From JAMXLO01 sp963799415 (GTDB lineage: Bacteria; Pseudomonadota; Alphaproteobacteria; Acetobacterales; Acetobacteraceae): a stretch of 64,000 nucleotides of DNA. Positions within the stretch are counted from its first letter, which is position 1, and each line of letters opens with the position of its first letter. Shown here piece by piece: positions 1 to 8,585 of this stretch. The translations under genes were made by a program, and so were the position numbers. The notes beneath the pieces were generated by a model. That model was given only the letters and a program-made list of their open reading frames with translations. It ran no database searches and had not been told where the DNA came from. The stretch spans positions 124,001 through 188,000 of the forward strand of contig CAWCXI010000026.1 in NCBI GenBank assembly GCA_963799415.1, given 5' to 3'.

Positions 1-577
1 CCGTGGCTTCGATGCTCTCCGCCTCACGCTCCGCGGAGAAGGGTTCGTCCGGTTCCGGGACGGGCGGCTCCGACGCGTCGAACGGTGCCGTGATTACTTC
101 GCTGACAATATTCGCGGGCTGCGCTGCCGAATAGTCGTCCGGGGCGTCAAAGACAACCACTGGTTCAGTGGATTCCGGCTCCGGCTCCTGCTCCCCGCCC
201 ATCACTGCATCGGACGGCTCGGTCTCAACGACCGGATCGCCCGCCGCGGCTTCGGCGGCACGGTCTTCCTCCTCCTCTTCGCGGCGGGCATCTTCCGCCT
301 GCTGCTCGATCAGCCGCTGCCGGTCGGCGACCGGGATTTGATAATAATCGGGGTGAATTTCACCGAAGGCGAGGAAACCGTGCCGGTTGCCGCCATACTC
401 GACGAAGGCTGCCTGGAGGCTCGGCTCTACCCGAACTACCTTGGCGAGGTAGATATTTCCCTTGAGCTGGCGCTTGGTCGATGTCTCGACATCGAAGTCC
501 TCCAGCCGGCTACCATCCAGCACCACCACACGGGTTTCCTCCGTGTGAGTGGCGTCCATCAACATACGCTTGGTCAT
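1..577 (-). CDS. rne: Ribonuclease E/G, N-terminal part (runs off the window)
   Basis: The first 192 codons of an RNase E-type endoribonuclease, the enzyme that initiates mRNA decay and rRNA processing; the gene continues beyond base 1. The protein begins MTKRMLMDATHTEETRVVVL and then shows the first half of the S1 RNA-binding domain (GNIYLAKVVRVEPSLQAAFV, then EYGGNRHGFLAFGEIHPDYY), both hallmarks of the family. From about residue 85 to the window edge the S1 domain is interrupted by a very acidic, Pro/Glu-rich low-complexity stretch (a run of five Glu, then repeated EPEPE-like segments). Alphaproteobacterial RNase E often carries such an insertion. It is divergent from amiC, as commonly seen in this group. 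The catalytic DNase I-like part is not in the window, so RNase G cannot be formally excluded. Confidence 0.9.
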   Translation of the reverse strand, partial: MTKRMLMDATHTEETRVVVLDGSRLEDFDVETSTKRQLKGNIYLAKVVRVEPSLQAAFVEYGGNRHGFLAFGEIHPDYYQIPVADRQRLIEQQAEDARREEEEEDRAAEAAAGDPVVETEPSDAVMGGEQEPEPESTEPVVVFDAPDDYSAAQPANIVSEVITAPFDASEPPVPEPDEPFSAEREAESIEAT

Positions 578-1180
578 TCAGTCCTGAACTCCGGTAGGCC
601 GCCAGGCAGCGCGGCGCGGATCCCCTTGGGACGCGCACCGGCGAGCGGCAAAATAGGCGTGATAGGGGTGCGATGACCTGGCCCGTCCGCTCAAGGATCG
701 GAAAATCGTCCGGCCGAGCACTGCGGCAGCACATCATCCCATCCAGCAAGATGGGTATGGCCGCCGAATTGGTTAGTGCCTGGTCGATGACGAGCATGCT
801 TCCGACGAAAATCAGTCCCTGGCGACCCGAGCTGGCCCCGGGTGAGGTTGGCTGCCTGCCTGCCCGATCGCAGCAGCCGGTCCCCGGCGCGCTGTGAGCG
901 CGGCGCGGGCGGTGGCGTGGCAGCGGCGGACGGCGACCCTCCCCGAACTAGTCCCACTGAACTCATGGTTCGGCCGGACTACCAGTTGTCGCTGCCGCCA
1001 GTTCCTTGCCTGCGACGGCGGCTTGGCCGCCTCTCCCAGGTGTACCACCGGAGCAGACCAGACCATGAAGCAAAGCGACGGGCTCTGCAAGCAATGGTTG
1101 GTGCGACAGGACCTGGCCATGAAGCAGCCGTAATCAATGGGCAACGTGCAATTCTGCATCCGATATGTTAGAAGCCCTCT
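578..1180. other. 603-bp intergenic region between rne and amiC
   Basis: No convincing gene. It must hold the rne leader and promoter (minus strand) and the amiC promoter (plus strand). Short overlapping open frames exist on both strands but none resembles a known family or has a good ribosome binding site. I see no tRNA, clear terminator or repeat. Confidence 0.5.
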
Positions 1181-2068
1181 ATGGATTCGGGTCCGTTCTC
1201 GCGCCGCTTGCTGCTCGGCCGCCTCGGGTCCGGGACCGGAATTGTCGGGACTTTTCTTCTGCCCAGCCGGCTCCGCGCGGCGCTGGCCGCCACGGGGTCC
1301 GCTTCCGGTCAATCGGCTGCCATGACAGGGCGGCAGTTCGTCCCGCGTCCGCAGCCACCGCTGGTCATGCTGGACCCTGGTCACGGCGGCAAGGATCCTG
1401 GCGCGATCGGCATTTCCGGCACCTACGAGAAGCAGGTGGCGCTCGCCGTGGCGTTCGAGCTTAAGCGCCAATTGGAGACGGGGGGCCGCTACCGGGTTGC
1501 GATGACCCGCGCACGCGACGCGTTCATTCCATTGGACACAAGGGTGGAGATGGCCCAGGCGCACGGCGCGGCCTTGTTCGTCTCGATGCATGCCGATGCA
1601 CTTTCCGATCATGCGGTGCGTGGCGCCAGCGTCTATACCCTTGCAGATACCGCGTCCGACGCGCAGACCGCGGCGCTGGCGCGGCGCGAGAACAGCGCTG
1701 ACCGTTTTGCCGGTGGCGCCTTCAACGCCTCACCCGAAGTCGCCCGCATACTGGCAAGCCTGGTGCGACGTGAGACCCGAGTCGGCTCCAGCAGGTTGGC
1801 TCGTTCCATGGTCGGCAGTCTCGACCAGGATCTGCCGATGTTGCCGAATCCAGAGCGACACGCCGGCTTCGTCGTGCTGAAGGCTGCGGACATTCCCAGT
1901 GTGCTGGTGGAGATGGGCTTCATGTCCAATCCCGCCGACGAGGTGGAGTTGCGACGCCCGCGCCATCGCGTACAGGTTGCCGACGCGATGCGGCGCGCCG
2001 TCGATGCCTACTTTGTTGCCACCGGGCGCACAGCGGAGATTGATCGCGGCAAATGGATGTCTGGCTAG
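1181..2068 (+). CDS. amiC: N-acetylmuramoyl-L-alanine amidase (AmiC-type)
   Basis: Zinc amidase that cleaves the amide bond between N-acetylmuramic acid and the stem peptide during septal peptidoglycan splitting. The 295-residue protein has an N-terminal SRRLLLG motif followed by a hydrophobic stretch, which looks like a Tat signal as in E. coli AmiA/AmiC. The Amidase_3 domain then follows, with zinc ligands in LDPGHGGKDPGA (His), TYEKQVAL (Glu) and VSMHADA (His), and the catalytic Glu in VEMGFMSN near the C-terminus. No AMIN domain is visible, so it is shorter than E. coli AmiC. It lies 49 bp upstream of mrcA, also a wall enzyme, and the two are probably cotranscribed. The ATG at 1181 is chosen because it supplies the Tat-like signal; its ribosome binding site is weak. 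Confidence 0.92.
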   Translation: MDSGPFSRRLLLGRLGSGTGIVGTFLLPSRLRAALAATGSASGQSAAMTGRQFVPRPQPPLVMLDPGHGGKDPGAIGISGTYEKQVALAVAFELKRQLETGGRYRVAMTRARDAFIPLDTRVEMAQAHGAALFVSMHADALSDHAVRGASVYTLADTASDAQTAALARRENSADRFAGGAFNASPEVARILASLVRRETRVGSSRLARSMVGSLDQDLPMLPNPERHAGFVVLKAADIPSVLVEMGFMSNPADEVELRRPRHRVQVADAMRRAVDAYFVATGRTAEIDRGKWMSG

Positions 2069-2117
2069 CATTCTCGCCGCTAGTCGGCTTCGCGGAAAAG
2101 CGCCATATCGCTAATTC

Positions 2118-4718
2118 ATGAACGAGCCCCTTACAGCCGGCGAGAAGCTGGCGCCTTCCTCGCCCGACAGCGGCAAGGGCCGCAAACGGCAGTCGCCGCC
2201 GCCCCGCAAGCCTCGCCGCGGCATGATCCGCCGCTTTGCGCGTGGCGTAGTCGGTGGGCTGTTCGGCATCTGTTTGCTGGCGGTCGCGGCCGGCGCGATC
2301 GGCGGCTACGTTGCATGGGAGCGTTTCTCCGCTGACCTGCCGGACGTGGATGGGTTGCGTAATTACCAGCCGCCGGTGATGAGCCGGGTTTTCGCCGGCG
2401 ACGGACGGCTGATGGCCGAGCTTGCCACCGAGCGACGGATCTTTGTGCCGTACTCAGCGGTGCCCGATCTGGTGAAGCAAGCCTTTGTCTCCGCCGAGGA
2501 CCAGCATTTCTGGACCCATCCCGGTGTCGATCCGCTGGCGATAGCGCGCGCTGCGGTATTCGACATGACGCACATGGGTCAACGACGCCCGATCGGTGCT
2601 TCGACCATCACCCAGCAGGTCGCCAAGAACATGCTGCTGGACAGTCAGGTTTCGCTCGCCCGCAAGGCGCGGGAGGCAATCCTGGCGATGCGCATCGAGC
2701 AGAATCTGTCGAAGCAGCGCATCCTCGAGCTCTACCTGAACGAGATCTATCTTGGGTTGGGCGCATACGGCGTCGCCGCGGCGGCCGAGACCTATTTCAA
2801 CAAGCCGCTGGACAAGCTCACCCTGCCGGAGGCGGCATTCCTGGCTGCGCTGCCGAAGGCGCCGAACAATTATAACCCGTTCAAGTTCGCCGATGCGGCG
2901 AAGGCGCGGCGCGACTGGGTGCTGGACCGGATGACCGAGGACCACGCCATTACCGCCGCCCAGGCTGAGGCGGGCAAGGCTGAACCCATCGTGCCGTCCG
3001 AATTTCGCCGGCCGCAGCCGATTCCTGGTGCCGACTGGTTCACCGAGGACGTCCGGCGCCAGTTGATCGCGCAATTCGGTGCAGACGTGACGACGCAGGG
3101 CGGGCTGATGGTACGCACCAGCCTCGACCCCGCGCTGCAAGCCACCGCCGAGAAGGCGGTGCGCGACGGGCTGATGGCCTATGACAGAAAGCTGGGTGGC
3201 TGGCGCGGCCCGGTTGGGCATCTCGATGGCGGAGCGGCTCTGGCGACGAACTGGACTGAACCGCTGGGGCAAATGACGCGGCCGCAAGGCATGCTGCCGG
3301 AGTGGAAGCTCGCCGTGGTGCTCGAGACGACCGATGGCGAGGCGCAACTCGGCTGGCTCGATGGGCCCGCCCAGACACCGCAGCCACACACCGGTGCGCT
3401 GCCACTGTCCGACATTGCCTGGGCGCGCCCGCTCAAGGACGGCAAACCTGGGCCGGCACCTCGCCGTGTGACCGACGTGATGCGGCAGGGTGACGTCGTC
3501 ATGGTCGAACCCAATGCCACAATGCAGACCACGCCGCCTGCAAAGAATGCCAAACCGGGGCCTGCGCCTTTGCCGCGTTTGGCGCTGCGACAGGTTCCGG
3601 CCGTTCAGGGCGCGCTGGTATCGCTCGATCCCACCACTGGCCGCGTGCTCGCCATGGTCGGGGGATGGAGCTTTGAAGGCAGCCAGTTCAACCGTGCCAC
3701 GCAGGCGCAACGCCAGCCTGGCTCGAGCTTCAAGCCGTTCGTCTATCTCACGGCGCTGGAGAAGGGCATATCGCCCAGTCAGCGCTTCCTCGACGCGCCG
3801 ATCGTGATGGACACGGCCGCAGGCCGCTGGCGGCCGAATAACTTCGAGATGGAGTTCGGCGGCCCAACACCACTGCGCGTCGCGCTGGAGAAGTCGCTGA
3901 ACCTTGTGACTCTGCACGTGGCGCAGACCGTCGGCATGGAAGCAATCGCACAGACCGCCATCGCGTTCCATGAGGTGGAGTCGATGCCGCGCGTGTTGCC
4001 GGCCGCGCTCGGCGCGGTGGATACAACGGTGATGCGTGAGGCGGGCGCGTATGCCTCGCTGGACGAGGGCGGCCACGAGGTGATTCCGACGCTGATCGAC
4101 AGCGTCCAGGATCCCGACGGCCACGTCGTCTGGCGGCCGTCTGCGATCACCTGTGGTGACTGCTCCGGCCAGGGCGTGCCCCCTGTCCTGACCGACCAGC
4201 GCAAGGCGATCGCCGACCCGGCGTCGGTGTTCCAGCTTGTGACCATGATGCAAGGCGTGACGACGCGCGGGACCGGCGTGCCAGTTGTGGCGGGGCTTGG
4301 CCATCCAATCGCCGGCAAGACCGGCACGACACAGGATTTCACCGATGCCTGGTTCTCCGGCTTCACGCCCGACCTGGTAACCACCGTATGGGTCGGCTTC
4401 GACAATCCTTCGACACTCGGCAACAACGAGACGGGCGCACAGGTCGCCGGCCCGATCTGGCACGAATTCATGGCGGTTGCGCTGAAGAACCGGCCAGTGC
4501 TGCCCTTCCAACAGCCGGAAGGTGTGACGATGGCTCAGTGGGATACGGGCTCTGGTGTGGTGACGGATGCGTTCAAGCCGGACCAGGTACCGGGAGCGTC
4601 GCATGCGGTCGGCTCCCCGGTGGCGGCGGCGCCCGCGGGCTCGGACGGCACAACGCCGGCGGACGCGACGCAGACGGTGCATGGCGGAGTCGACAGTAGC
4701 CTGGGCGGGATCTATTAG
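2118..4718 (+). CDS. mrcA: Bifunctional penicillin-binding protein 1A
   Basis: Class A PBP that polymerises glycan strands and cross-links peptides in the periplasm, anchored by one N-terminal membrane segment (about residues 45-67). The glycosyltransferase-51 domain shows SAEDQHFW with catalytic Glu127 and GASTITQQVAKN. The transpeptidase domain has the serine motif GSSFKPF (Ser536, Lys539), SLN (593-595) and KTGTT (from Lys734). Between them is the long OB-like insertion typical of PBP1A. At 866 residues it is normal for the family. A basic, Pro-rich cytoplasmic tail precedes the membrane segment. It follows amiC closely and precedes prfB by 31 bp, an order common in Acetobacteraceae and relatives. 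Confidence 0.96.
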   Translation: MNEPLTAGEKLAPSSPDSGKGRKRQSPPPRKPRRGMIRRFARGVVGGLFGICLLAVAAGAIGGYVAWERFSADLPDVDGLRNYQPPVMSRVFAGDGRLMAELATERRIFVPYSAVPDLVKQAFVSAEDQHFWTHPGVDPLAIARAAVFDMTHMGQRRPIGASTITQQVAKNMLLDSQVSLARKAREAILAMRIEQNLSKQRILELYLNEIYLGLGAYGVAAAAETYFNKPLDKLTLPEAAFLAALPKAPNNYNPFKFADAAKARRDWVLDRMTEDHAITAAQAEAGKAEPIVPSEFRRPQPIPGADWFTEDVRRQLIAQFGADVTTQGGLMVRTSLDPALQATAEKAVRDGLMAYDRKLGGWRGPVGHLDGGAALATNWTEPLGQMTRPQGMLPEWKLAVVLETTDGEAQLGWLDGPAQTPQPHTGALPLSDIAWARPLKDGKPGPAPRRVTDVMRQGDVVMVEPNATMQTTPPAKNAKPGPAPLPRLALRQVPAVQGALVSLDPTTGRVLAMVGGWSFEGSQFNRATQAQRQPGSSFKPFVYLTALEKGISPSQRFLDAPIVMDTAAGRWRPNNFEMEFGGPTPLRVALEKSLNLVTLHVAQTVGMEAIAQTAIAFHEVESMPRVLPAALGAVDTTVMREAGAYASLDEGGHEVIPTLIDSVQDPDGHVVWRPSAITCGDCSGQGVPPVLTDQRKAIADPASVFQLVTMMQGVTTRGTGVPVVAGLGHPIAGKTGTTQDFTDAWFSGFTPDLVTTVWVGFDNPSTLGNNETGAQVAGPIWHEFMAVALKNRPVLPFQQPEGVTMAQWDTGSGVVTDAFKPDQVPGASHAVGSPVAAAPAGSDGTTPADATQTVHGGVDSSLGGIY

Positions 4719-4749
4719 CCGCGCCTTCCTCTGGATCGTGGGTGAAGTG

Positions 4750-5881
4750 ATGTCAGCCGAATCGGATGCCCTGAACGAACAGATCAAGCAGTCGATCGCA
4801 CTGCTGAGGAGGCATCTTTGACTGGGATGTCGCCGAGGGCCGCCTCGCCGAACTGAACGCGCGCGCCGAGAATCCACAGCTCTGGAACGATGCTGCCGCC
4901 GCGCAAAAGGTGATGCGAGAACGGAACCACTTGGCCGGGCAGATGGACGGGTTGCGCACCCTGCAGCAGGAGGTCTCCGACACACTTGAACTGATCACCA
5001 TGGCCGAGTTGGACGGTGATACGGCGATGGTCGAGGAGGGAATGGCGGCGCTGCGTGCGTCGGCCGAGGAGGCGAAGCGGCGCGAGATCGAGAGCCTTCT
5101 TGCGGGTGAGGCGGACACCAATGACGCCTATGTCGAGATCAATGCCGGCACGGGCGGCACCGAGGCGCAGGACTGGGCCGAGATGTTGATGCGCATGTAT
5201 ATGCGCTGGGCCGAACAGCACGGCTACAAGGTGCAATTGCTGGAACAGAGCGAGGGCGAGGCTGCCGGCATCAAGTCGGCGACGCTGCAGGTGACCGGGC
5301 CGAACGCCTATGGCTGGTTGAAGACCGAGGCCGGCGTGCATCGGCTGGTGCGAATCAGCCCGTTCGATTCGGCGGCGCGGCGGCACACCAGTTTCGCCAG
5401 CGTGTGGGTGTATCCGGTGGTCGATGACAACATCGACATCGCGATCAACGAGAGCGACCTGAAGGTTGATACCTATCGGGCGTCGGGTGCCGGGGGACAG
5501 CACGTCAACAAGACGGAAAGCGCGATCCGCATCACGCACGTCCCGAGCGGCATCATCGTCGCGTGCCAGACCGATCGCAGTCAGCACCGCAATCGCGCGA
5601 TGGCGATGGCGATGCTTAAGGCGCGGCTCTATGAGGCGGAGTTGCAGAAGCGCGAGGTGGCCGCGGCCGCTGTGGAAAGCGCGAAGACGGAGATTGGCTG
5701 GGGTCATCAGATTCGCAACTACGTGCTGGCGCCGTATCAGTTGGTGAAAGACCTGCGCACCGGCGTGGAGAAAGGCAATCCCGACGCGGTGCTGGATGGC
5801 GATCTCGACGAGTTCATGGCAGCCGCACTGGCCGCTCGCGCCGGTGCAACGCGCAGCGAGGCCAGCGCTCAGGCGCGGTAG
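4750..5881 (+). CDS. prfB: Peptide chain release factor 2 (programmed +1 frameshift)
   Basis: Release factor for UAA and UGA stop codons. The reading frame opens at ATG 4750, runs 23 codons and meets an in-frame TGA at 4819-4821. Translation must slip +1 (joined 4750..4818 and 4820..5881) to yield the 376-residue protein. The slip site is the classic CTTTGAC with an internal Shine-Dalgarno sequence three bases upstream. After the shift the protein shows the codon-recognition tripeptide SPF (203-205), specific for RF2, and the peptidyl-hydrolysis motif GGQ (248-250) in SGAGGQHVNKTESAIR. Length and motif positions closely match E. coli RF2. The frameshift is the known autoregulatory device: low RF2 slows termination at TGA and raises slippage. 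This is not a mutation. Confidence 0.97.
4807..4822 (+). promoter_or_regulatory. prfB programmed frameshift signal
   Basis: The sequence AGGAGGCATCTTTGAC contains an internal Shine-Dalgarno-like element (4807-4812), a 3-nt spacer, the slippery CTT codon (4816-4818) and the TGA stop (4819-4821) followed by C, a poor termination context. Spacing and sequence match the experimentally established E. coli prfB site almost base for base. Confidence 0.95.
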
Positions 5882-5924
5882 CCTGTCGCTAAGTCACCAG
5901 GGCGCAAGGTCGATGGGCTCGAAA

Positions 5925-5955
5925 TTGACCCTGGAGCCTTCGCGACCCCTATATG
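5925..5955 (+). promoter_or_regulatory. Possible promoter of the PAS hybrid kinase
   Basis: A TTGACC box at 5925-5930 and a TATATG box at 5950-5955 are separated by 19 bp, slightly longer than the 17-18 bp optimum. A transcript starting near 5962 would leave a short leader before the ATG at 5995, which supports that start over the upstream ATG at 5953. Visual match only. Confidence 0.3.
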
Positions 5956-5994
5956 CAGGTACTTGGAAGAGGGGCGCCTGTGGACGAGGTCACT

Positions 5995-7953
5995 ATGCAG
6001 AATGGCGCGCAGGAGCACGCCAGAAGCTTCGCCGCCTCGTTGACCGAGGAGGGGCGCTATCGCCTGCTGGTCGAGGCGGTGACGGATTATGCGATCTACA
6101 TGCTCGATATCAATGGCGTAGTGACCAGCTGGAATGCGGGCGCGCAGCGTTTCAAGGGCTATCAGGCGGCGGAAATCCTCGGCCAGCACTTCTCCAGGTT
6201 CTACACCGACCAGGATCGGCAAACAGGGCTGCCGGCAAGGGCGCTCGCGACCGCGGCGAGCGAGGGTAGGTTTGAAGGTGAAGGCTGGCGTGTCCGCAAG
6301 GATGGAACCCGCTTCTGGGCGAACGTGGTCATTGATGCGATTCGTGATCCGGACGGTCACGTTGTCGCCTTCGCCAAGATCACACGTGATCTGACCGAGC
6401 GGCGGCTCGCGGAAGATTCCCTCCGTCGAAGCGAGGAGCAGTTCCGGCATCTCGTGCAGGGGGTAATTGATTACTCGATCTACCTGCTCGAACCGGATGG
6501 CAAGGTCGGGAGCTGGAACGCCGGTGCGGAACGCATCAAAGGATATCAGCGCGACGAAATTCTCGGCCAGCACTTCTCCCGGTTCTACACCGACGAAGAT
6601 CGGGCGAAGGGGCTGCCGGCAAGGGCACTCGCGACGGCAGCCACAGAGGGCAAATTTGAAGGCGAAGGCTGGCGCGTCCGCAAGGATGGAACCCGCTTCT
6701 GGGCCAGCGTAGTAATCGATTCGCTCCATGATGATCGCGGCAGACACATCGGCTTCGCCAAGATTACCCGTGACATAACCGAACGGCGGAACACGCAGCT
6801 TGCCCTGGAAAAGGCCCGCGAGGCGTTATTTCAGTCGCAGAAGATGGAAGCGATGGGCCAATTGACCGGCGGCATCGCGCACGATTTCAACAATCTGCTC
6901 GCGGCGGTTCTTGGCAGCCTGGAACTCGCACGCAAACTGGTTGATCCGGAAACCAGGCTCGCGCGTCTGCTGGACAACGCCGCGCGCGGCGCCCAACGCG
7001 GTGCGTCGCTCACCAGGCGCATGCTCGCATTCGCGCGGCACCAGGAGCTCAAACTTGAACCGGTCGATTTGTCCGTTCTCCTGCGTGGCATGACCGATCT
7101 GCTGGAACGCTCGCTGGGCCCGACAATCGCGATCGAGATACAGTTGCCGTCCAATCTTGCCGCGGTCGTGGCGGATGCCAACCAACTTGAAATGGCGGTG
7201 CTCAATCTGGCCGTCAACGCGCGCGACGCGATGCCGGAGGGGGGAGTTCTTATCCTCGCGGCTCGCATGGTGAACGTCTCCTCGGGTGACGAGCAGTTAT
7301 CGCCTGGCTCCTATATTTGCCTCTCGATCATAGATAACGGGAGTGGCATGGACGAGGCGACGCGCAGCCGGGCACTCGATCCATTTTTCACCACCAAGGG
7401 TGTGGGCAAGGGAACCGGGCTTGGGTTGTCGATGGTGCATGGGCTGGCCGAGCAATCGGGGGGGCGGCTTGTGCTGAAGAGCAAACTGGGTGAGGGGACG
7501 ACGGTCGAAATCTGGCTTCCCGCCGCGCCGAAGCCGCCGGCTTCCGCGACGCTTGCCGCCACCGAAGCGGCCGCAGTTTCGGATCAGCCGCTTACGATCC
7601 TCGCGGTTGATGATGATTATCTCGTCCTGACAAACATGGTGGCCATGCTTGAAGACCTCGGCCACAAGGTCTTTGAGGCGAACTCCGGTCGGCAGGCGCT
7701 GGCGATCCTGCGGCAACCCGTTGCCATCGACCTGGTGATTACCGACCAGGCGATGCCGCGCATGACCGGTCTGCAGCTGATCACGGAGATAAAATCCGAG
7801 TGGCCGGATCTGCCTATTATTCTGGCGACTGGTTACGCGGAACTGCCGCCTGAAGGCGCCAGTTTTCCACGGCTGGCGAAACCGTTCATGCAACATGACC
7901 TCGCGGCGGTGGTCAAAAGCGCAACGGCATCGCCTGGCGGGAAGCGATCGTGA
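5995..7953 (+). CDS. PAS-PAS hybrid sensor histidine kinase with C-terminal receiver
   Basis: Soluble two-component signalling kinase of about 652 residues; no membrane segment is visible. Two PAS domains (about residues 20-120 and 148-250) are followed by a HisKA dimerisation domain with the phospho-acceptor His296 in LTGGIAHDFNNLL, a HATPase_c domain (NLAVNARDAM, DNGSGM, GKGTGLGLSMVHG), and a receiver domain with phospho-acceptor Asp584 in VITDQAMP and the conserved Lys in RLAKPF. The two PAS domains are nearly identical in long stretches and repeat with a 384-bp period, pointing to internal duplication. The ATG at 5995 is preceded by GAGG at good spacing; an ATG at 5953 is also in frame. 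No dedicated partner regulator is adjacent and the signal is unknown. Confidence 0.9.
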   Translation: MQNGAQEHARSFAASLTEEGRYRLLVEAVTDYAIYMLDINGVVTSWNAGAQRFKGYQAAEILGQHFSRFYTDQDRQTGLPARALATAASEGRFEGEGWRVRKDGTRFWANVVIDAIRDPDGHVVAFAKITRDLTERRLAEDSLRRSEEQFRHLVQGVIDYSIYLLEPDGKVGSWNAGAERIKGYQRDEILGQHFSRFYTDEDRAKGLPARALATAATEGKFEGEGWRVRKDGTRFWASVVIDSLHDDRGRHIGFAKITRDITERRNTQLALEKAREALFQSQKMEAMGQLTGGIAHDFNNLLAAVLGSLELARKLVDPETRLARLLDNAARGAQRGASLTRRMLAFARHQELKLEPVDLSVLLRGMTDLLERSLGPTIAIEIQLPSNLAAVVADANQLEMAVLNLAVNARDAMPEGGVLILAARMVNVSSGDEQLSPGSYICLSIIDNGSGMDEATRSRALDPFFTTKGVGKGTGLGLSMVHGLAEQSGGRLVLKSKLGEGTTVEIWLPAAPKPPASATLAATEAAAVSDQPLTILAVDDDYLVLTNMVAMLEDLGHKVFEANSGRQALAILRQPVAIDLVITDQAMPRMTGLQLITEIKSEWPDLPIILATGYAELPPEGASFPRLAKPFMQHDLAAVVKSATASPGGKRS

Positions 7954-8088
7954 GAATTCGCGCAGCCACATTTGATGCGATCGGATAGCTATACATAGTA
8001 TGCCGCTTTCGCTTCGGGCTGCGGGCTGCCGGCGCCCGATAGAGACGTCGCAATTTCTCCCCGATAGAAATGTCACTTTGGATTGTGG

Positions 8089-8232
8089 CCAGCGTTGCGA
8101 TTCTTCTTTACGCACAAAATCGACCGGCCCGACCTGACGCGCAAACTGATTCGGATGGCGCACGTGACGCACGCACAAGGCTGGTTGTTCCCGGGTCAAC
8201 GTGCGAGCACCCGGCACCTTCATCGCATCGTC
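8089..8232 (+). pseudogene. Middle and late fragments of an IS91-type tyrosine integrase
   Basis: The plus strand encodes ALRFFFTHKIDRPDLTRKL, a segment from near residues 90-115 of the tyrosine recombinases that travel with IS91-like elements. It is followed directly by QGWLFPGQ and STRHLHRIV, which belong about 100 residues further on in intact proteins. An internal deletion has therefore joined the two segments. The catalytic C-terminus is missing and the frame stops at 8271. Family assignment is from memory of the conserved blocks. Confidence 0.7.
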
Positions 8233-8385
8233 GAACCGGCGAACGTCATTCACTGTCGCTGTATCGGGTGAACGCCCGAGGCAGTGGTTGTGCTGTGTCG
8301 CCCGCGAGAACCGGCGCATGTTCATATCGTCAATCAGACGCTGGCGCAGTGGGCTGACTGCAGCGGTGCAAATGGCCTCGTCCAT
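8233..8385 (-). pseudogene. N-terminal fragment of the same integrase, inverted
   Basis: Read on the minus strand from ATG 8385, the sequence gives MDEAICTAAVSPLRQRLIDD, then MNMRRFSRATQHN and LGRSPDTATVNDVRRF. This is the N-terminus of the same IS91-associated recombinase family, with about 11 residues deleted between the second and third blocks. The recognisable similarity ends at the codon covering 8233, exactly where the oppositely oriented fragment ends at 8232. The integrase has therefore been broken by an inversion as well as deletions. Non-functional. Confidence 0.72.
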
Positions 8386-8585
8386 CGGTCGGCTCGTCTC
8401 GGTCGAAGGAAGCCGAAACGCTCCGCCCGCACCAGGCCACGCTCAATCAAGCCACAATAGCTGCGCCTCAATTCGCTCATCAACACCCCGCGCCCCTCCC
8501 GCGCAGCGGTTCGTTCAACCACCCAAAGCGGCTCTCGGCTGAGCTACTCAATTCCGGCTCCCATCAGAGAGGGGCTCTCATCAGC

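Larger units (their letters stand above)
7954..8585. other. Intergenic decay region holding the integrase remnant
   Basis: The 632 bp between the PAS kinase and the hydrolase hold only the two integrase fragments at 8089-8385. On either side (7954-8088, 8386-8585) I see no gene, tRNA or clear inverted repeat that would mark the ends of the original element. Confidence 0.6.

Noticed and set aside
510..966. Overlapping short reverse frames upstream of rne
   Set aside because: They overlap the rne start or leader, have no supporting start signals and no family resemblance.
2454..4985. 843-codon open frame on the minus strand
   Set aside because: It is the antisense shadow of mrcA caused by high GC at third positions; the protein is Arg/His-rich without any domain, and mrcA has all family motifs.
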